Shown here: positions 17,192-25,939 of the stretch, one piece after another
Numbering within the stretch: the first letter of the stretch is position 1
Layout of the letters: each line of letters begins with the position of its first letter
Origin: Polyangium sp. 15x6
GTDB lineage: Bacteria; Myxococcota_A; Polyangia; Polyangiales; Polyangiaceae
Assembly (NCBI RefSeq): GCF_029960785.1
Contig: NZ_JASBQE010000052.1
Location: forward strand, 19,245-83,244
Direction of reading: 5' to 3'
DNA: 64,000 nt
Position numbers and translations under genes: made by a program
The notes under the pieces: model-generated
The model's database searches: none
Seen by the model: the letters and a program-made list of their open reading frames with translations, nothing else
What the model was told of the DNA's origin: nothing

Positions 17192-17233
17192 CCTGTTGAT
17201 GTTGAGAATAGCTTTCAACATCAGCAGGGTCAA
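17192..17233 (-). promoter_or_regulatory. bfd promoter overlapped by a 37-bp Fur-like palindrome
   Basis: On the minus strand TTGACC (17233-17228) and TATTCT (17210-17205) are spaced by exactly 17 bp. A palindrome covers 17192-17228, in which 15 of 18 base pairs match (arms CCTGTTGATGTTGA and TCAACATCAGCAGG). Its centre, TGAGAATAGCTTTCA, agrees with the Fur 7-1-7 consensus TGATAATNATTATCA in 10 of 14 positions. A repressor bound here would cover the -10 box and spacer. The promoter match is good; Fur as the binder is inferred. Confidence 0.6.
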
Positions 17234-17274
17234 CCCCGTTCCAAGGATCGGCCGTCTGTTCGAGGCGGAGGGGG

Positions 17275-18039
17275 TCACATGGCGAGGCCGCCGTCGACGT
17301 CGATGGTGCGGCCGTTGAAGTACTCGCACTCGATGACGAAACGAACGGCGAGCCAGAGGTCCTCGGGCAAGCCGATGCGGCCGACGGGGATCGCGGCGAC
17401 GAGGGCGTCTTTGGCCTTCTGGTTCATGCCCTGGGTCATGGGCGTCTCGACCATGCCCGGCGCGACGCAGCCGACGCGGATGCCGAACGGCGCGAACTCG
17501 AGGGCCCAGGTCTTGGTGTTGGTGGCGAGCGCGGCCTTCGCGGCGCTGTAGTTCGACTGTCCACGGTTTCCATGGCGCGCGATCGAGCTGATGTTGACGA
17601 TGACGCCCTTCTCGCCGGCCCCGGCCATCTTGGCGACGACGTCGCGGACCATGTACGTCGCGCCGGTGAGGTTGACGTCGATGACGGCCTGCCACTGCTG
17701 GGCCGAGAGCTTCGTGATCGCGCCGGTCGTGCGGTCCTTCTTCACGAGCAGGCCGTCGCGCAGGATGCCGGCGTTGTTGACGAGGCCGTTCAGGCCGCCC
17801 ATGGCCTCGTGCGCGAAGTCGACGAACGCGGAGACCTCGGCCTCGCTCCCGACGTCGATGCGCTTCGGGTGGATCTTGCCGCGGAGATCCTTGGCTTCCT
17901 CGGCGAGCGAGGCGAGCGCGGCCTCGTTCACGTCGCCCGCGACCACCTGTCCGCCCGCCTCCGCGAGGCGATAGGCGTAATGACGGCCGAGGCCCGAGGC
18001 GGCGCCGGTGACGATGAACTTGGTGTCTTCGAGTCGCAT
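17275..18039 (-). CDS. Short-chain dehydrogenase/reductase (3-oxoacyl-ACP/acetoacetyl-CoA reductase-like)
   Basis: The 254-residue protein has the complete classical SDR set: the NAD(P) loop TGAASGLGRHYA, NNAG (in LVNNAGILRDG), the catalytic Ser in NISSIARHGNRG, and YSAAK. The C-terminal CVAPGMVETPM is typical of enzymes acting on hydroxyacyl thioesters. Asp (GDVNE) after the second strand suggests NAD preference. The start ATG follows GGAGGAGACC. The substrate cannot be told from sequence. It is divergent from a small lipoprotein gene. Confidence 0.88.
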   Translation of the reverse strand: MRLEDTKFIVTGAASGLGRHYAYRLAEAGGQVVAGDVNEAALASLAEEAKDLRGKIHPKRIDVGSEAEVSAFVDFAHEAMGGLNGLVNNAGILRDGLLVKKDRTTGAITKLSAQQWQAVIDVNLTGATYMVRDVVAKMAGAGEKGVIVNISSIARHGNRGQSNYSAAKAALATNTKTWALEFAPFGIRVGCVAPGMVETPMTQGMNQKAKDALVAAIPVGRIGLPEDLWLAVRFVIECEYFNGRTIDVDGGLAM

Positions 18040-18154
18040 GGTCTCCTCCAGAGAACGAGGGCCGAAGAGCCCTCGGAGCGGGGTGATACACGGGCGGATG
18101 GAGATCGGGAAGGCCACGCTTGCGCCGGATGCGTCGGGTGTTATTTCCCGAGCC

Positions 18155-18565
18155 ATGCTTCGCCGCGCGCTGCTCGTTTTGTGCATGGCCCTCGGCTCCG
18201 TGGCCGCATGCAACCGCGACGTGTCCGTCCCCGCGTCGTCCGATCCCAACGGGAAGGACCTGGTGGAGGGCGCCGTGGTCGCGGCGGCCGAGTCGAGCGG
18301 AGGCATCCGGCTCTACAAGATCGTCCACGTCGACGACTACCCGGAGCCCGCAGGGCCCGAGTACCACATGATCGCCTACAACCCGAAGGTGCCGACGTTC
18401 CAGGACGCGGCGAACCTGTGGAAGCACAAGCGGAGCGAGGTCACCGTCGCGCTCGACCACATCTTCGTGCGGCTCGTGAGCTTCGGCAAACGCGACCACC
18501 GCGTGCTGTTCGTCGAGCCGGTGACGGACGAAGAGAAGGCGCCGTACCTGAAGGCCAAACGTTAA
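18155..18565 (+). CDS. Small hypothetical lipoprotein
   Basis: A 136-residue protein with a signal peptide (MLRRALLVLCMALGSVAAC) ending in a lipobox, VAAC, so Cys19 should be lipidated. The mature part has no family I recognise. It is mostly predicted beta strand (EGAVVAAAESSGGIRLYKIV, DHIFVRLVSFGKRD). Its TAA stop shares TTAA (18562-18565) with the stop of the convergent sigma-factor gene. A longer frame upstream exists but would place the signal peptide internally, so the ATG at the signal peptide was chosen. Confidence 0.75.
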   Translation: MLRRALLVLCMALGSVAACNRDVSVPASSDPNGKDLVEGAVVAAAESSGGIRLYKIVHVDDYPEPAGPEYHMIAYNPKVPTFQDAANLWKHKRSEVTVALDHIFVRLVSFGKRDHRVLFVEPVTDEEKAPYLKAKR

Positions 18566-19227
18566 CGCGTCCGGGCAGCGATCGCGGTCGCGAGCGACTG
18601 GATCGCCTGCGCGTGCAGGCGGCTCGCCCAGCTCTTGCTGATGCCGAGGTCCGCGGCGATCTCGTCGAAGTCCTCGCCCTGGAAGTAGTGCCGCTCGATG
18701 AGCGTGCGCTCGCGCTCGGGGAGCGCGCCGACGGCGTGGCGAAGGGCGCGAGCCATCTCGGCGCGCGAGGTGTGCTCCTCGGGCGTGCCCGCGCCCGAGA
18801 CGAGGCCGAGCGCGAGGGCCGCGGCATGCGCTTCGAGGAGGCGATCGAGGGCGGAGACGTGGTCGTCCTCGGAGAAGCCCGCGTCATCCGGGGCCGCGGC
18901 GAGCTCGATGGAGAAGCGCTCGGCGCAGAGGAGGGCCGTGGCGCGGGAGAGCGCCCGGCGTGAACGGCGCTCACGCTTGACGCCGTCGAGGATGGCCCAG
19001 CGGACCTTGCGCGCGACGTACGTGGGGAGCGAGGCGCGGGTCGGATCGAAGGTGCGCGCGGCTTCGAGCAGGCCCTCGTGCGCACAGGCGCGCATGTCCT
19101 CGGGCGGGACCACGTTCCCGAGCCTGCGCCCCATCCAGCGCAGGACATGCTCCAGGATGGGCCGTCCCTCGTTGTAGTAGCGCTCGATCGCGGGGTTTTC
19201 GCCGAACGAAGCGATGCGCAGGTTCAC
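18562..19227 (-). CDS. Sigma70-family RNA polymerase sigma factor
   Basis: A 221-residue sigma factor. A region-2-like block with PEDMRACAHEGLLEAARTFD and FxTYVARKVRWAILDGVKRE resembles region 2 of FliA/SigB-type (group 3) sigma factors. Region 4 is at the C-terminus (LPERERTLIERHYFQGEDFD, then the helix-turn-helix EIAADLGISKSWASRLHAQA). Region 3 is replaced by an unusual acidic Ala-rich linker. The ATG overlaps the stop of a 96-residue gene upstream, which may be a partner. No anti-sigma factor is recognised next to it. Confidence 0.85.
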   Translation of the reverse strand: MNLRIASFGENPAIERYYNEGRPILEHVLRWMGRRLGNVVPPEDMRACAHEGLLEAARTFDPTRASLPTYVARKVRWAILDGVKRERRSRRALSRATALLCAERFSIELAAAPDDAGFSEDDHVSALDRLLEAHAAALALGLVSGAGTPEEHTSRAEMARALRHAVGALPERERTLIERHYFQGEDFDEIAADLGISKSWASRLHAQAIQSLATAIAARTR

Positions 19228-19514
19228 TCGCCGGCCCCGGACCCGGTTCGCCGAGAACGAATGTCGCTGGCCCGCCGGGTCTCGGGCTCATCCTCGCCCT
19301 CGAAGGCCGCCCCGACGAACGCCTCGCCGCTCTGCTCGACGTGCCTCGGCGCAGCCCGGCGGAGGAGGCGCGCCGCGTGCTCGTCGGTGGCGAGCCGTTC
19401 GGCGAGCTCATCCCGCAGGAAATCGAGGTCCGCGCTGGGGAGGAGGTCGCGGTACGGGGCGACGGCTGCGTCGATGCGCGCCGCGACCCAGGGGTCGGCG
19501 AGGAGAGGGTGCAT
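19224..19514 (-). CDS. Hypothetical protein translationally coupled to a sigma factor
   Basis: A 96-residue protein starting MHPLLADPWVAARIDAAV. It has an acidic helical first half and an Arg/Glu-rich, probably disordered C-terminus. No family is recognised. Its stop overlaps the sigma-factor ATG by four bases, so the two are probably expressed together. An alternative GTG start lies seven codons upstream at 19535. No transmembrane segment or zinc-binding motif is visible, so there is no support for calling it an anti-sigma factor. Confidence 0.55.
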   Translation of the reverse strand: MHPLLADPWVAARIDAAVAPYRDLLPSADLDFLRDELAERLATDEHAARLLRRAAPRHVEQSGEAFVGAAFEGEDEPETRRASDIRSRRTGSGAGE

Positions 19515-19646
19515 CGGTAAGGACAAACCTAGCACCCGGAGGAGCGGCGAAACAAGGGGAAAGTGGGGGTCCGAGGTCCGCTCGGACGAACCAGGTTTTT
19601 CCGCGGGGTTTTTCCAGGGGGCGCGGGCGAACCACGCGCCCTCGCA

Positions 19647-20189
19647 TCACTTCGGCGGGTCCTCTCCGTTGAGGCACTCGTCGAACGCCTTCACGCTCTT
19701 CGCGGCCATCGCGCATTCGAGCCGCTTCCGCTCGGCCACCTTGCCGACGAGGCTCTCGATGCAGCCGTTCGCCCACGGCTCGCCCATCTTCCCGACCACC
19801 GCGTCGATGTTCTTCACGGCCTGCTCGCGCTGTTTGTCCGTGAGCCGCTTGTCGAGCCCGGCGATCTGGTCTGCGCGTTGCACCGCGACGTACTGCTTGC
19901 CGAGCTCGATGCAGTCCTTCTCCGTGAGCGTGTAGTCGGCGGCGGCGCCCTCGTCGGTGATCTTCTTCGCGCCGTGCGAGAGCGGCTTCGGCTCGGGCTC
20001 CGGGGGCTCTGCCGTCGCCTCGCGCGGCTCGCTCGCCCCGTCGTCCGGGGCAGAGTCGTTCTGGTTCGTGGCGTCCTCGGGCGGCGGGGTGGAGGCGCCG
20101 CAGCCGAGGGCCGCGAGCGAGAGGATCGTTGCGAACGTCGTGGCGAGCGCGGGCGCGGCGAGCGTGGAGAGCAGGGAGCGACCGTTCAT
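19647..20189 (-). CDS. Hypothetical lipoprotein
   Basis: A 180-residue protein with a signal peptide ending in the lipobox LAALGC (Cys30). A Glu/Pro/Asp-rich linker (about 31-75) follows. The folded C-terminal half is rich in helices (KDCIELGKQYVAVQ, KQREQAVKNIDAVVGKM, CIESLVGKVAE) and has four cysteines that could form two disulphides. Similar Cys-containing helical lipoproteins are common in Polyangiales, but I do not know a function. It is divergent from ftsH; the 135-bp gap should contain both promoters. Confidence 0.72.
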   Translation of the reverse strand: MNGRSLLSTLAAPALATTFATILSLAALGCGASTPPPEDATNQNDSAPDDGASEPREATAEPPEPEPKPLSHGAKKITDEGAAADYTLTEKDCIELGKQYVAVQRADQIAGLDKRLTDKQREQAVKNIDAVVGKMGEPWANGCIESLVGKVAERKRLECAMAAKSVKAFDECLNGEDPPK

Positions 20190-20324
20190 GGACGGAGAAG
20201 CGTACGCTCGCTCCTTTTGGCCTGTCCATCCTCGCCGGTACGTCGGTGCACGGACCGAGGTCCTTGCCAGGCCGATCGCCGTTGGCAAAGCGCGTGCAGG
20301 CAGGTCGCACGGGGCGGAAACCAA

Positions 20325-22211
20325 ATGCGATCGTTCTGGGTTTACATCCTGCTCGTCGTGGGCGCGGTGCTCCTGCTCGGCTCGCTCGAGGGGAGCGAAG
20401 AGCGAATTCCTTACGCTCGGTTCAGGGACATGGCCGAGCAAGGCGTGCTCACCGAGGTGCAGATCAAAGGGGACACGTACATCGGGCGCACGGCGCCGAA
20501 CGCGCCCGTCGGCACGTCGCAGACGTTCCGGACCGGCCGTATCGAGGGAGCCGAGACCGCCCTGCTCGCGACGCTCGACGCGAAGGACGTCCCGTACACC
20601 CGGGTCTCCGACGGCGGGCCGTCGCTGTCGATGATGCTGCTCTGGGCGCTTCCGCTCGTGGGCGTGCTCCTGCTCGTGGGCTCGATGTCGCGCAAGGCGC
20701 CGACGCCGAACATCACGAACCCCGCGCTGAACTTCGGCAAACACAAGGCGCGGCTCTACGTGGACAAGGGAGCGCCGATCACGTTCCGCGACGTGGCCGG
20801 CAGCCACGAGGCGAAAGCGGAGCTCACCGAGATCGTCGAGTTCCTGAGGGCGCCGGAGCGATATCGCAGGCTCGGCGGGCGCATCCCGAAGGGGTGCCTG
20901 CTCGTGGGGCCGCCCGGAACGGGCAAGACGCTGCTCGCGCGGGCCGTGGCCGGCGAGGCGAACGTGCCGTTCTTCAGCATCTGCGGCTCGGAGTTCGTGG
21001 AGATGTTCGTCGGCGTGGGCGCAGCGCGCGTGCGCGATCTCTTCGCCCAGGCGCGCGAGAAGCCGGCCGCGATCCTGTTCGTCGACGAGCTCGACGCGGT
21101 CGGCAAGGCGCGCGGCGCGGCCGGGCCGATCGGCGGCAACGACGAGCGCGAGCAGACGCTGAACCAGCTCCTCACGGAGATGGACGGCTTCGACGGCGCG
21201 ACGGGCCTCGTGGTGATCGCCGCGACGAACCGGCCCGAGATCCTCGACCCGGCGCTCACGCGCGCCGGGCGCTTCGATCGGCGCGTGTACGTCGATCGGC
21301 CGGACCTCCGGGAGCGGCGCGAGATCCTGGAGGTGCACGCGCGAAGGGTGCTGCTCGGCCCGGACGTGAACCTCGACGACATGGCCGCGCAGACGACAGG
21401 GCTCGTGGGCGCGGACCTCGCGAACCTGCTCAACGAGGCGGCGCTGCTCGCGGCGCGCAGGCACGCGACGGCGGTGAGCAAGTCGGATCTCGAGGAGGCG
21501 ATCGAGCGCGTGATCGCGGGGCTCGAGAGGAAGAGCCGCAGGCTCGGCGCGCACGAGCGGGTGGTCGTGGCGTACCACGAGGCGGGGCACGCGATCGCGG
21601 CGGAGCTCTTGCCGACGCAAGATCCGGTGCGGAAGGTGTCGATCGTTCCGCGCGGGATCGGCGCGCTCGGCTACACGCTGCAGAAGCCGCGCGAGGATCG
21701 GTACCTGATGAGCCGGCAGGAGATCCTCGATCGGCTTGTGGTGCTGCTCGGCGGGCGCGTGGCGGAGCAGCGGACGTTCGGGGACGCGTCGACGGGGGCG
21801 CAGGACGATCTCGTGAACGCGACGGACATCGCGCGGCGTATGGTGCGCGAGCTCGGGATGGGCGGCGCGTCGCTCGGGCTCGCGTCGTTCGATCCGCGGC
21901 GAAGCGTGACGTTCGAGCGCGGCGGCTACGACTACAGCGAGGAGACGGCGCGGACCGTGGACGCCGAGGTGGGGCGGCTGCTCGCCGACGCGGAGGCGCG
22001 GACGAAGGCGCTCATCAACGAGCACTTCGCGGCGCTCGAGCGAATCGCGCGGCGGCTGCTCGAGGTGGAGACGCTGTCCGGCGAGGAGGTGCGAGCGCTC
22101 TTGCACGCGCCGTCCACGGAGAAGCCGAAGGTCGCGGAGGCGGAGAACGTCGACGTGACGCTCGAAGAAGTGCCGACGAGCGAGGCGCGGCCGCGGGCGG
22201 CTTGTCGGTAG
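20325..22211 (+). CDS. ftsH: FtsH, ATP-dependent membrane zinc metalloprotease
   Basis: The 628-residue protein has two N-terminal membrane helices (about 3-20 and 105-123) around a small periplasmic domain. The AAA+ domain follows, with Walker A VGPPGTGKT, Walker B ILFVDELDAVG and second region of homology ATNRPEILDPALTRAGRFDR. The C-terminal peptidase domain has the zinc motif HEAGH. It degrades unneeded membrane and cytoplasmic proteins. The ATG (MRSFWVYILLVV) was chosen because the first membrane helix starts there; a longer open frame upstream would overlap the divergent lipoprotein gene. Confidence 0.96.
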   Translation: MRSFWVYILLVVGAVLLLGSLEGSEERIPYARFRDMAEQGVLTEVQIKGDTYIGRTAPNAPVGTSQTFRTGRIEGAETALLATLDAKDVPYTRVSDGGPSLSMMLLWALPLVGVLLLVGSMSRKAPTPNITNPALNFGKHKARLYVDKGAPITFRDVAGSHEAKAELTEIVEFLRAPERYRRLGGRIPKGCLLVGPPGTGKTLLARAVAGEANVPFFSICGSEFVEMFVGVGAARVRDLFAQAREKPAAILFVDELDAVGKARGAAGPIGGNDEREQTLNQLLTEMDGFDGATGLVVIAATNRPEILDPALTRAGRFDRRVYVDRPDLRERREILEVHARRVLLGPDVNLDDMAAQTTGLVGADLANLLNEAALLAARRHATAVSKSDLEEAIERVIAGLERKSRRLGAHERVVVAYHEAGHAIAAELLPTQDPVRKVSIVPRGIGALGYTLQKPREDRYLMSRQEILDRLVVLLGGRVAEQRTFGDASTGAQDDLVNATDIARRMVRELGMGGASLGLASFDPRRSVTFERGGYDYSEETARTVDAEVGRLLADAEARTKALINEHFAALERIARRLLEVETLSGEEVRALLHAPSTEKPKVAEAENVDVTLEEVPTSEARPRAACR

Positions 22212-22220
22212 GAGCGTCGA

Positions 22221-22841
22221 TCAGGGCTCGCCGGCCGCGGGCTCTTCGTCCTCTTCGTCGTCCCCGAAAAGAATGCCTACCTGGAGCGGGATCGCGTCGA
22301 ACGGCTCGGCGCGAACCCGCTCGCCGCGTTCGGCGACGAGGATCTCCAGGTAGCCGGCAGGCTCCCAGCGATACACGGACAGGCTCTCCTCGACCGGATC
22401 GACGATCCAGCAGTGAGGGACCTCGTGCCGGTGGTAGACGCGCTTCTTCTTGACGAGATCGTTGCGTCGGTTCGTCGAGAGAATCTCGCAGACCCAGTCA
22501 GGGCGAACGCGGATCGGCGTTCCAAGCGGCTGCTCGGGGACGCGCTCACGCCTCCAGCCCGCAACGTCGGGTACGAACGTGCTCTTCGGATCGAAGAAGA
22601 TGTCGACCTCGGTGGCAAACCACCATCCACCGGGGAAGCGACCACCAGGGCGCCGATCGAACGGCTCAACGTACCCGGACAACCTGCGCTGCGCGCGACC
22701 ATGCTCCCCAGTCGCAGCACCCTTCTCGTGAATCACGCCCTCGATCAGCTCGTGCCGCCGCTTTTCCTCGGGGATGGCGTACAGGTCCTCCAGGGTCGCG
22801 GGAGGCGCAGCAGGAGGAGCCTTGCGAGCCGGCACGTTCAT
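22221..22841 (-). CDS. Uma2-family (DUF820) PD-(D/E)XK-fold protein
   Basis: A 206-residue protein of the Uma2 family, with the conserved HELIEGVIHEKGA start, VDIFFDPKSTFVPDVAGW and RPDWVCEILSTNRRNDLVKKK. The latter contains the usual D-x(n)-E-x-[ST] nuclease-fold residues. The family is very common in cyanobacteria and myxobacteria; nuclease activity is assumed from the fold but the role is unknown. The C-terminus is very acidic (DDEEDEEP). It is convergent with ftsH, leaving nine bases between the stops. Confidence 0.82.
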   Translation of the reverse strand: MNVPARKAPPAAPPATLEDLYAIPEEKRRHELIEGVIHEKGAATGEHGRAQRRLSGYVEPFDRRPGGRFPGGWWFATEVDIFFDPKSTFVPDVAGWRRERVPEQPLGTPIRVRPDWVCEILSTNRRNDLVKKKRVYHRHEVPHCWIVDPVEESLSVYRWEPAGYLEILVAERGERVRAEPFDAIPLQVGILFGDDEEDEEPAAGEP

Positions 22842-22878
22842 GCGTCGGAGGATACTCGATCCCCGCCCGCCTCGCCCC

Positions 22879-23559
22879 TCACCGGATCGACCGGAACAAC
22901 CGCTCGAAATCGAGCCCCTCTCCCCGGAACAGCACCCCGAGCACCTGCCCGCGCACGAGCGCGCTCGGCACCGTGCCCATCACCCGGCTGTCGAGCGACG
23001 CGGGCCGGTTGTCGCCCATCACGAACAGGTGATCCCGAGGCACCACCAGAGGACCGAAGTCCTCGAAGTCGCGGCCCCCCGACTCGTGCGCGAGCGCGCC
23101 GAGGTGCTCCAAGAACCGGCCGTCCGGGAGCCGCTCGATGCGCTGCGGGCGACCGTCGATGTAGAGGATGCCCCGCTTCACCGCGACGGTTTGCCCCTCC
23201 GTCGCGACCACGCGCTTGACCAGCGGGATCGCGCCGCCGCGCGGATCGGCGAAGACCACGACCTCCCCGGGGCGCGGGCTCCTGTGGTGGAAGAGCCAGG
23301 CCTCGGTGAACGGGATGCGCAGGCCGTAGGCGGCTTTCGCCACGAAGATGCGATCGCCGGGTTCGATCGTCGGCCACATCGAGCCCGTCGGCACGTGGTA
23401 CTGGTCGGCGAGCGAGGCGCGCGCCGCCGTCAGCACGAAGACGAGCGCGACGAACTTGAGGGCACGCTTGAAGAGGGCTGCGAGGAGGCGCTTGCGTCGC
23501 GACGCGACGGGCGGCGTAGCCTCTTCGGAGAGCGTGAGGGAAGGCTCGAACGAGGCCAT
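22879..23559 (-). CDS. lepB: Signal peptidase I
   Basis: The 226-residue protein has an N-terminal membrane helix (about 33-50), then the catalytic Ser in VPTGSMWPTI and the general-base Lys in LVKRVVATEGQ. The conserved GDNRPASLDSR box E is also present. It cleaves Sec/Tat signal peptides at the periplasmic face of the inner membrane. The ATG giving MASFEPSLTL was chosen; a longer frame to 23643 would overlap the divergent aroE start. Only one membrane helix is seen, unlike the two of E. coli LepB. Confidence 0.93.
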   Translation of the reverse strand: MASFEPSLTLSEEATPPVASRRKRLLAALFKRALKFVALVFVLTAARASLADQYHVPTGSMWPTIEPGDRIFVAKAAYGLRIPFTEAWLFHHRSPRPGEVVVFADPRGGAIPLVKRVVATEGQTVAVKRGILYIDGRPQRIERLPDGRFLEHLGALAHESGGRDFEDFGPLVVPRDHLFVMGDNRPASLDSRVMGTVPSALVRGQVLGVLFRGEGLDFERLFRSIR

Positions 23560-23608
23560 CGCGTGGTGGTCGGTAGCATCACGGCCAAGGCCGATCCAGC
23601 CTGCGCGC

Positions 23609-24442
23609 ATGACGAACGCCCACGCCTCCGGCGCGAAGCTCACGCTCTGTGGATCGATTTCGCTTTATCCGGTCTCCCTCGGCTCTGCGATGCACCTCGC
23701 GGGCTACCGCGCGCTCGGCTTGCCGTTCACGTACGTGCCGTTCCGCGTGACCGATCTCGGCGGCGCGATCACGGGCATGCGCGCGCTCGGGATCCGCGGG
23801 CTCGGCGTGTCGATGCCGTACAAGCAGCAGATCCTCCCGCTGCTCGACGCGATCGATCCCCTCGCGGCGAAGATCGGCGCGGTGAACACGGTCGTGCAGG
23901 AGGACGGGCGGCTCCTCGGGTACAACACCGACTGCGTGGGCGCGGTGCGCGCGCTCGAAGAGGTCGCGCCCGTGAAGGGCGCGCGCGCGCTCGTGCTCGG
24001 GGCCGGCGGGGCCGGGCGCGCCGTGGCGCACGGGCTCGCGGATGCAGGCGCGAAGGTCGTCGTGACGAACCGGAGCGTCGACAAGGCCGAGGCGCTCGCG
24101 GCCGAGATCGGAGGACGCGCGGCCGGCGTGGAGGAGGCGCGGAGCGCGGGGGACTACGACATCGTGGTGAACGCGACGTCCGTGGGCATGGGGGAGATCG
24201 CGGCCGAGAGTCCGGTGCCCGAGGAGGCCATCCCCGCGGGGCTGCTCGTGATGGACATCGTGTACAAGCCGATCGAGACGGCGCTCGTCCGCGCGGCGAT
24301 GCGGCGAGGCGCGCGGGTGATCCACGGCGGGCGCATGCTCTTGCACCAGGCGGCGCGGCAGTTCGAGCTCTACACGGGCGAGCGAGCGCCGCTCGACGCC
24401 ATGGATGCCGCGCTTCGGGAGCAGATCGCCATGCTCGGGTGA
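23609..24442 (+). CDS. aroE: Shikimate dehydrogenase (AroE)
   Basis: The 277-residue protein has the shikimate-binding SISLYP variant of the usual SxS pair, the catalytic Lys in VSMPYKQQ, the Asn in AVNTVV and the catalytic Asp in GYNTDCVG. The NADP-binding loop is VLGAGGAGRAVAHGL, with NRS following the second strand. It reduces 3-dehydroshikimate to shikimate. The sequence around SISLYPVSLGSAMH departs from the common SLSPxxHN, so a quinate/shikimate-dehydrogenase relative is possible. It is divergent from lepB with a 49-bp gap. Confidence 0.9.
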   Translation: MTNAHASGAKLTLCGSISLYPVSLGSAMHLAGYRALGLPFTYVPFRVTDLGGAITGMRALGIRGLGVSMPYKQQILPLLDAIDPLAAKIGAVNTVVQEDGRLLGYNTDCVGAVRALEEVAPVKGARALVLGAGGAGRAVAHGLADAGAKVVVTNRSVDKAEALAAEIGGRAAGVEEARSAGDYDIVVNATSVGMGEIAAESPVPEEAIPAGLLVMDIVYKPIETALVRAAMRRGARVIHGGRMLLHQAARQFELYTGERAPLDAMDAALREQIAMLG

Positions 24443-24470
24443 GCCCGGCCCGAGGCCTCTGTCGGACGAT

Positions 24471-24505
24471 GGGGGCTACGCTCGGACGAGCCGAGCTACG
24501 CCCCC
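24471..24505. repeat. Intergenic hairpin element, copy 1
   Basis: A 35-bp imperfect palindrome with outer arms GGGGGC/GCCCCC and inner arms GCTCGG/CCGAGC, lying 28 bases after the aroE stop. An almost identical 34-bp copy lies at 26974-27007, and the inner hairpin alone recurs at 25895-25911. It may act as terminator (a CCCCCCTTTTG run follows at 24509) or be a REP-like mobile repeat. Confidence 0.6.
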
Positions 24506-24545
24506 AAGCCCCCCTTTTGTTTGCAGACCGTCGTCGTCTGCCGGC

Positions 24546-25781
24546 ATGCTCCGCGCCGTGGATCGTCGGGCCTTGCTCCTCGCGCTGCTCGCTGTCGTGG
24601 CCCTCGGATGCAGCGTCGAGGCCTCCCCTGCCCCCGCGCCCGCCTCGACGAACGTCGCCGCTTCCGCTCCCGCAGCCGCTCCCGCTTCCGCTTCCGCTTC
24701 CGCAACCGCCGCCGCCCCCGCTCCCGCGCCCGAGCCTCCGCCCGAGGGCATGATCGCCCTGCCGCCGGCCATCTACCTCATGGGCTCACGCGCGCTCGAG
24801 GGGCTGCCCGAGGAGAAGCCGATGCACGAGGTCGTCCTCGCCGGCTTCTACCTCGACCGCACCGAGGTCACCGTCGCCGCCTACCGCGCCTGCGTCGCCG
24901 CCGGCGCTTGCACCCCCGCGCACACCGGCGAGACCTTCTGCCCCGGCGACGCCCCCGACAAGGCCGATCACCCCATCAGCTGCATCGACTTCCCCCAGGC
25001 CGAGGCCTACTGCGCCTTCGCCAAGAAGCGCCTGCCCACCGAGCGCGAGTGGGAGTACGCCGCCCGCGCCGGTAACGAGCACCGCAAGTTCTCCTGGGGC
25101 GACGACCCGCCCGACGAGAAACACGCCTGCTACGACCACCCCGGCACCTGCCCCGTCGCCTCGTTCCCCGCCGGCGCCTTCGGCCTATACGACATGTCGG
25201 GCAATGTGTGGGAATGGACCTCCACCGTCTACGGCCCCTACCCGGACGAGCTCACCACCGGCACCCACCGCGTCTACCGCGGCGGGAGCTGGAGCCGCCG
25301 CTTCCCCAAGTGGCTCCGCACGGCCCTGCGCAATCGTTACGAACCCAACAAATGGAGCGCCTCGCTCGGCGTGCGTTGCGCGAAGTCGCAAACCCCCCTC
25401 GCCTGCCCGCCCGATACCGAGCCCCGCGGCGACGCCTGCGTCCGCGTGAAGGGCGAGCCCATGTGTGAACCCGGCCTCTCCTGGAATGGAAAAGCCTGCT
25501 CGCTCGGCGGCGTCGCCCTGCCCGTCGGCGCCGAGGTCGCCACGAGCCCGGCCGCCACGGCCGCCCCCGCTGCCGGGCCCCCCGCCGCGGAGCCCGCGCC
25601 CGTCCGCCGCACCCGCACGCCTCGATTCGACGATGATTGCAAGGCACATTACGCCGGCCGCCCAGCGGCTTATCGTTACGAGGGGGGCACGTTTTACAGT
25701 CGGAACCCGGTCATCGCCGGCGACGGCTGCACGAAACGGGATATGGGCGAGAACTGGACGAGCGCATGCTGTTCGGGATAA
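24546..25781 (+). CDS. Formylglycine-generating-enzyme (SUMF1/FGE)-like lipoprotein
   Basis: The 411-residue protein has a lipoprotein signal ending VALGC (Cys21 region), then an Ala/Ser/Pro-rich low-complexity spacer (about 24-65). The FGE-sulfatase domain (about 70-280) shows MIALPPAIYLMGS, FYLDRTEVTVAAYRACV, RLPTEREWEYAARAG, GLYDMSGNVWEWT and YRGGSW. A C-terminal Cys-containing extension (about 285-411) has unknown function. In myxobacteria such domains are often non-catalytic sensor or binding modules. The two Cys needed for true FGE oxidation are not evident at the expected site, so enzyme activity is doubtful. Confidence 0.83.
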   Translation: MLRAVDRRALLLALLAVVALGCSVEASPAPAPASTNVAASAPAAAPASASASATAAAPAPAPEPPPEGMIALPPAIYLMGSRALEGLPEEKPMHEVVLAGFYLDRTEVTVAAYRACVAAGACTPAHTGETFCPGDAPDKADHPISCIDFPQAEAYCAFAKKRLPTEREWEYAARAGNEHRKFSWGDDPPDEKHACYDHPGTCPVASFPAGAFGLYDMSGNVWEWTSTVYGPYPDELTTGTHRVYRGGSWSRRFPKWLRTALRNRYEPNKWSASLGVRCAKSQTPLACPPDTEPRGDACVRVKGEPMCEPGLSWNGKACSLGGVALPVGAEVATSPAATAAPAAGPPAAEPAPVRRTRTPRFDDDCKAHYAGRPAAYRYEGGTFYSRNPVIAGDGCTKRDMGENWTSACCSG

Positions 25782-25894
25782 CGCATCCACGAGGGGTGTG
25801 GTTTTCGCGGGGCCTCGGACGCCCGTGACCGTCCCCGGGTGGCCTAAGGCCGCTCGCCCATCTAGGCTGTCGCGCCTCTGGGGGATCCCGCTGA

Positions 25895-25911
25895 GCTCGG
25901 ACGAGCCGAGC
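25895..25911. repeat. Intergenic hairpin element, core-only copy
   Basis: The core hairpin GCTCGG-ACGAG-CCGAGC, identical to the centre of the element at 24471, but without the outer GGGGGC/GCCCCC arms. It sits in the short gap between the FGE-like gene and the AstA-like gene. Confidence 0.45.
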
Positions 25912-25939
25912 CACCGCGCCACCCGAGCCTCTGTTTCCC

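Noticed and set aside
19224..19514. Anti-sigma factor upstream of the sigma gene
   Set aside because: No membrane helix, zinc-finger HxxxCxxC motif or known anti-sigma fold is visible; overlap alone is not enough.
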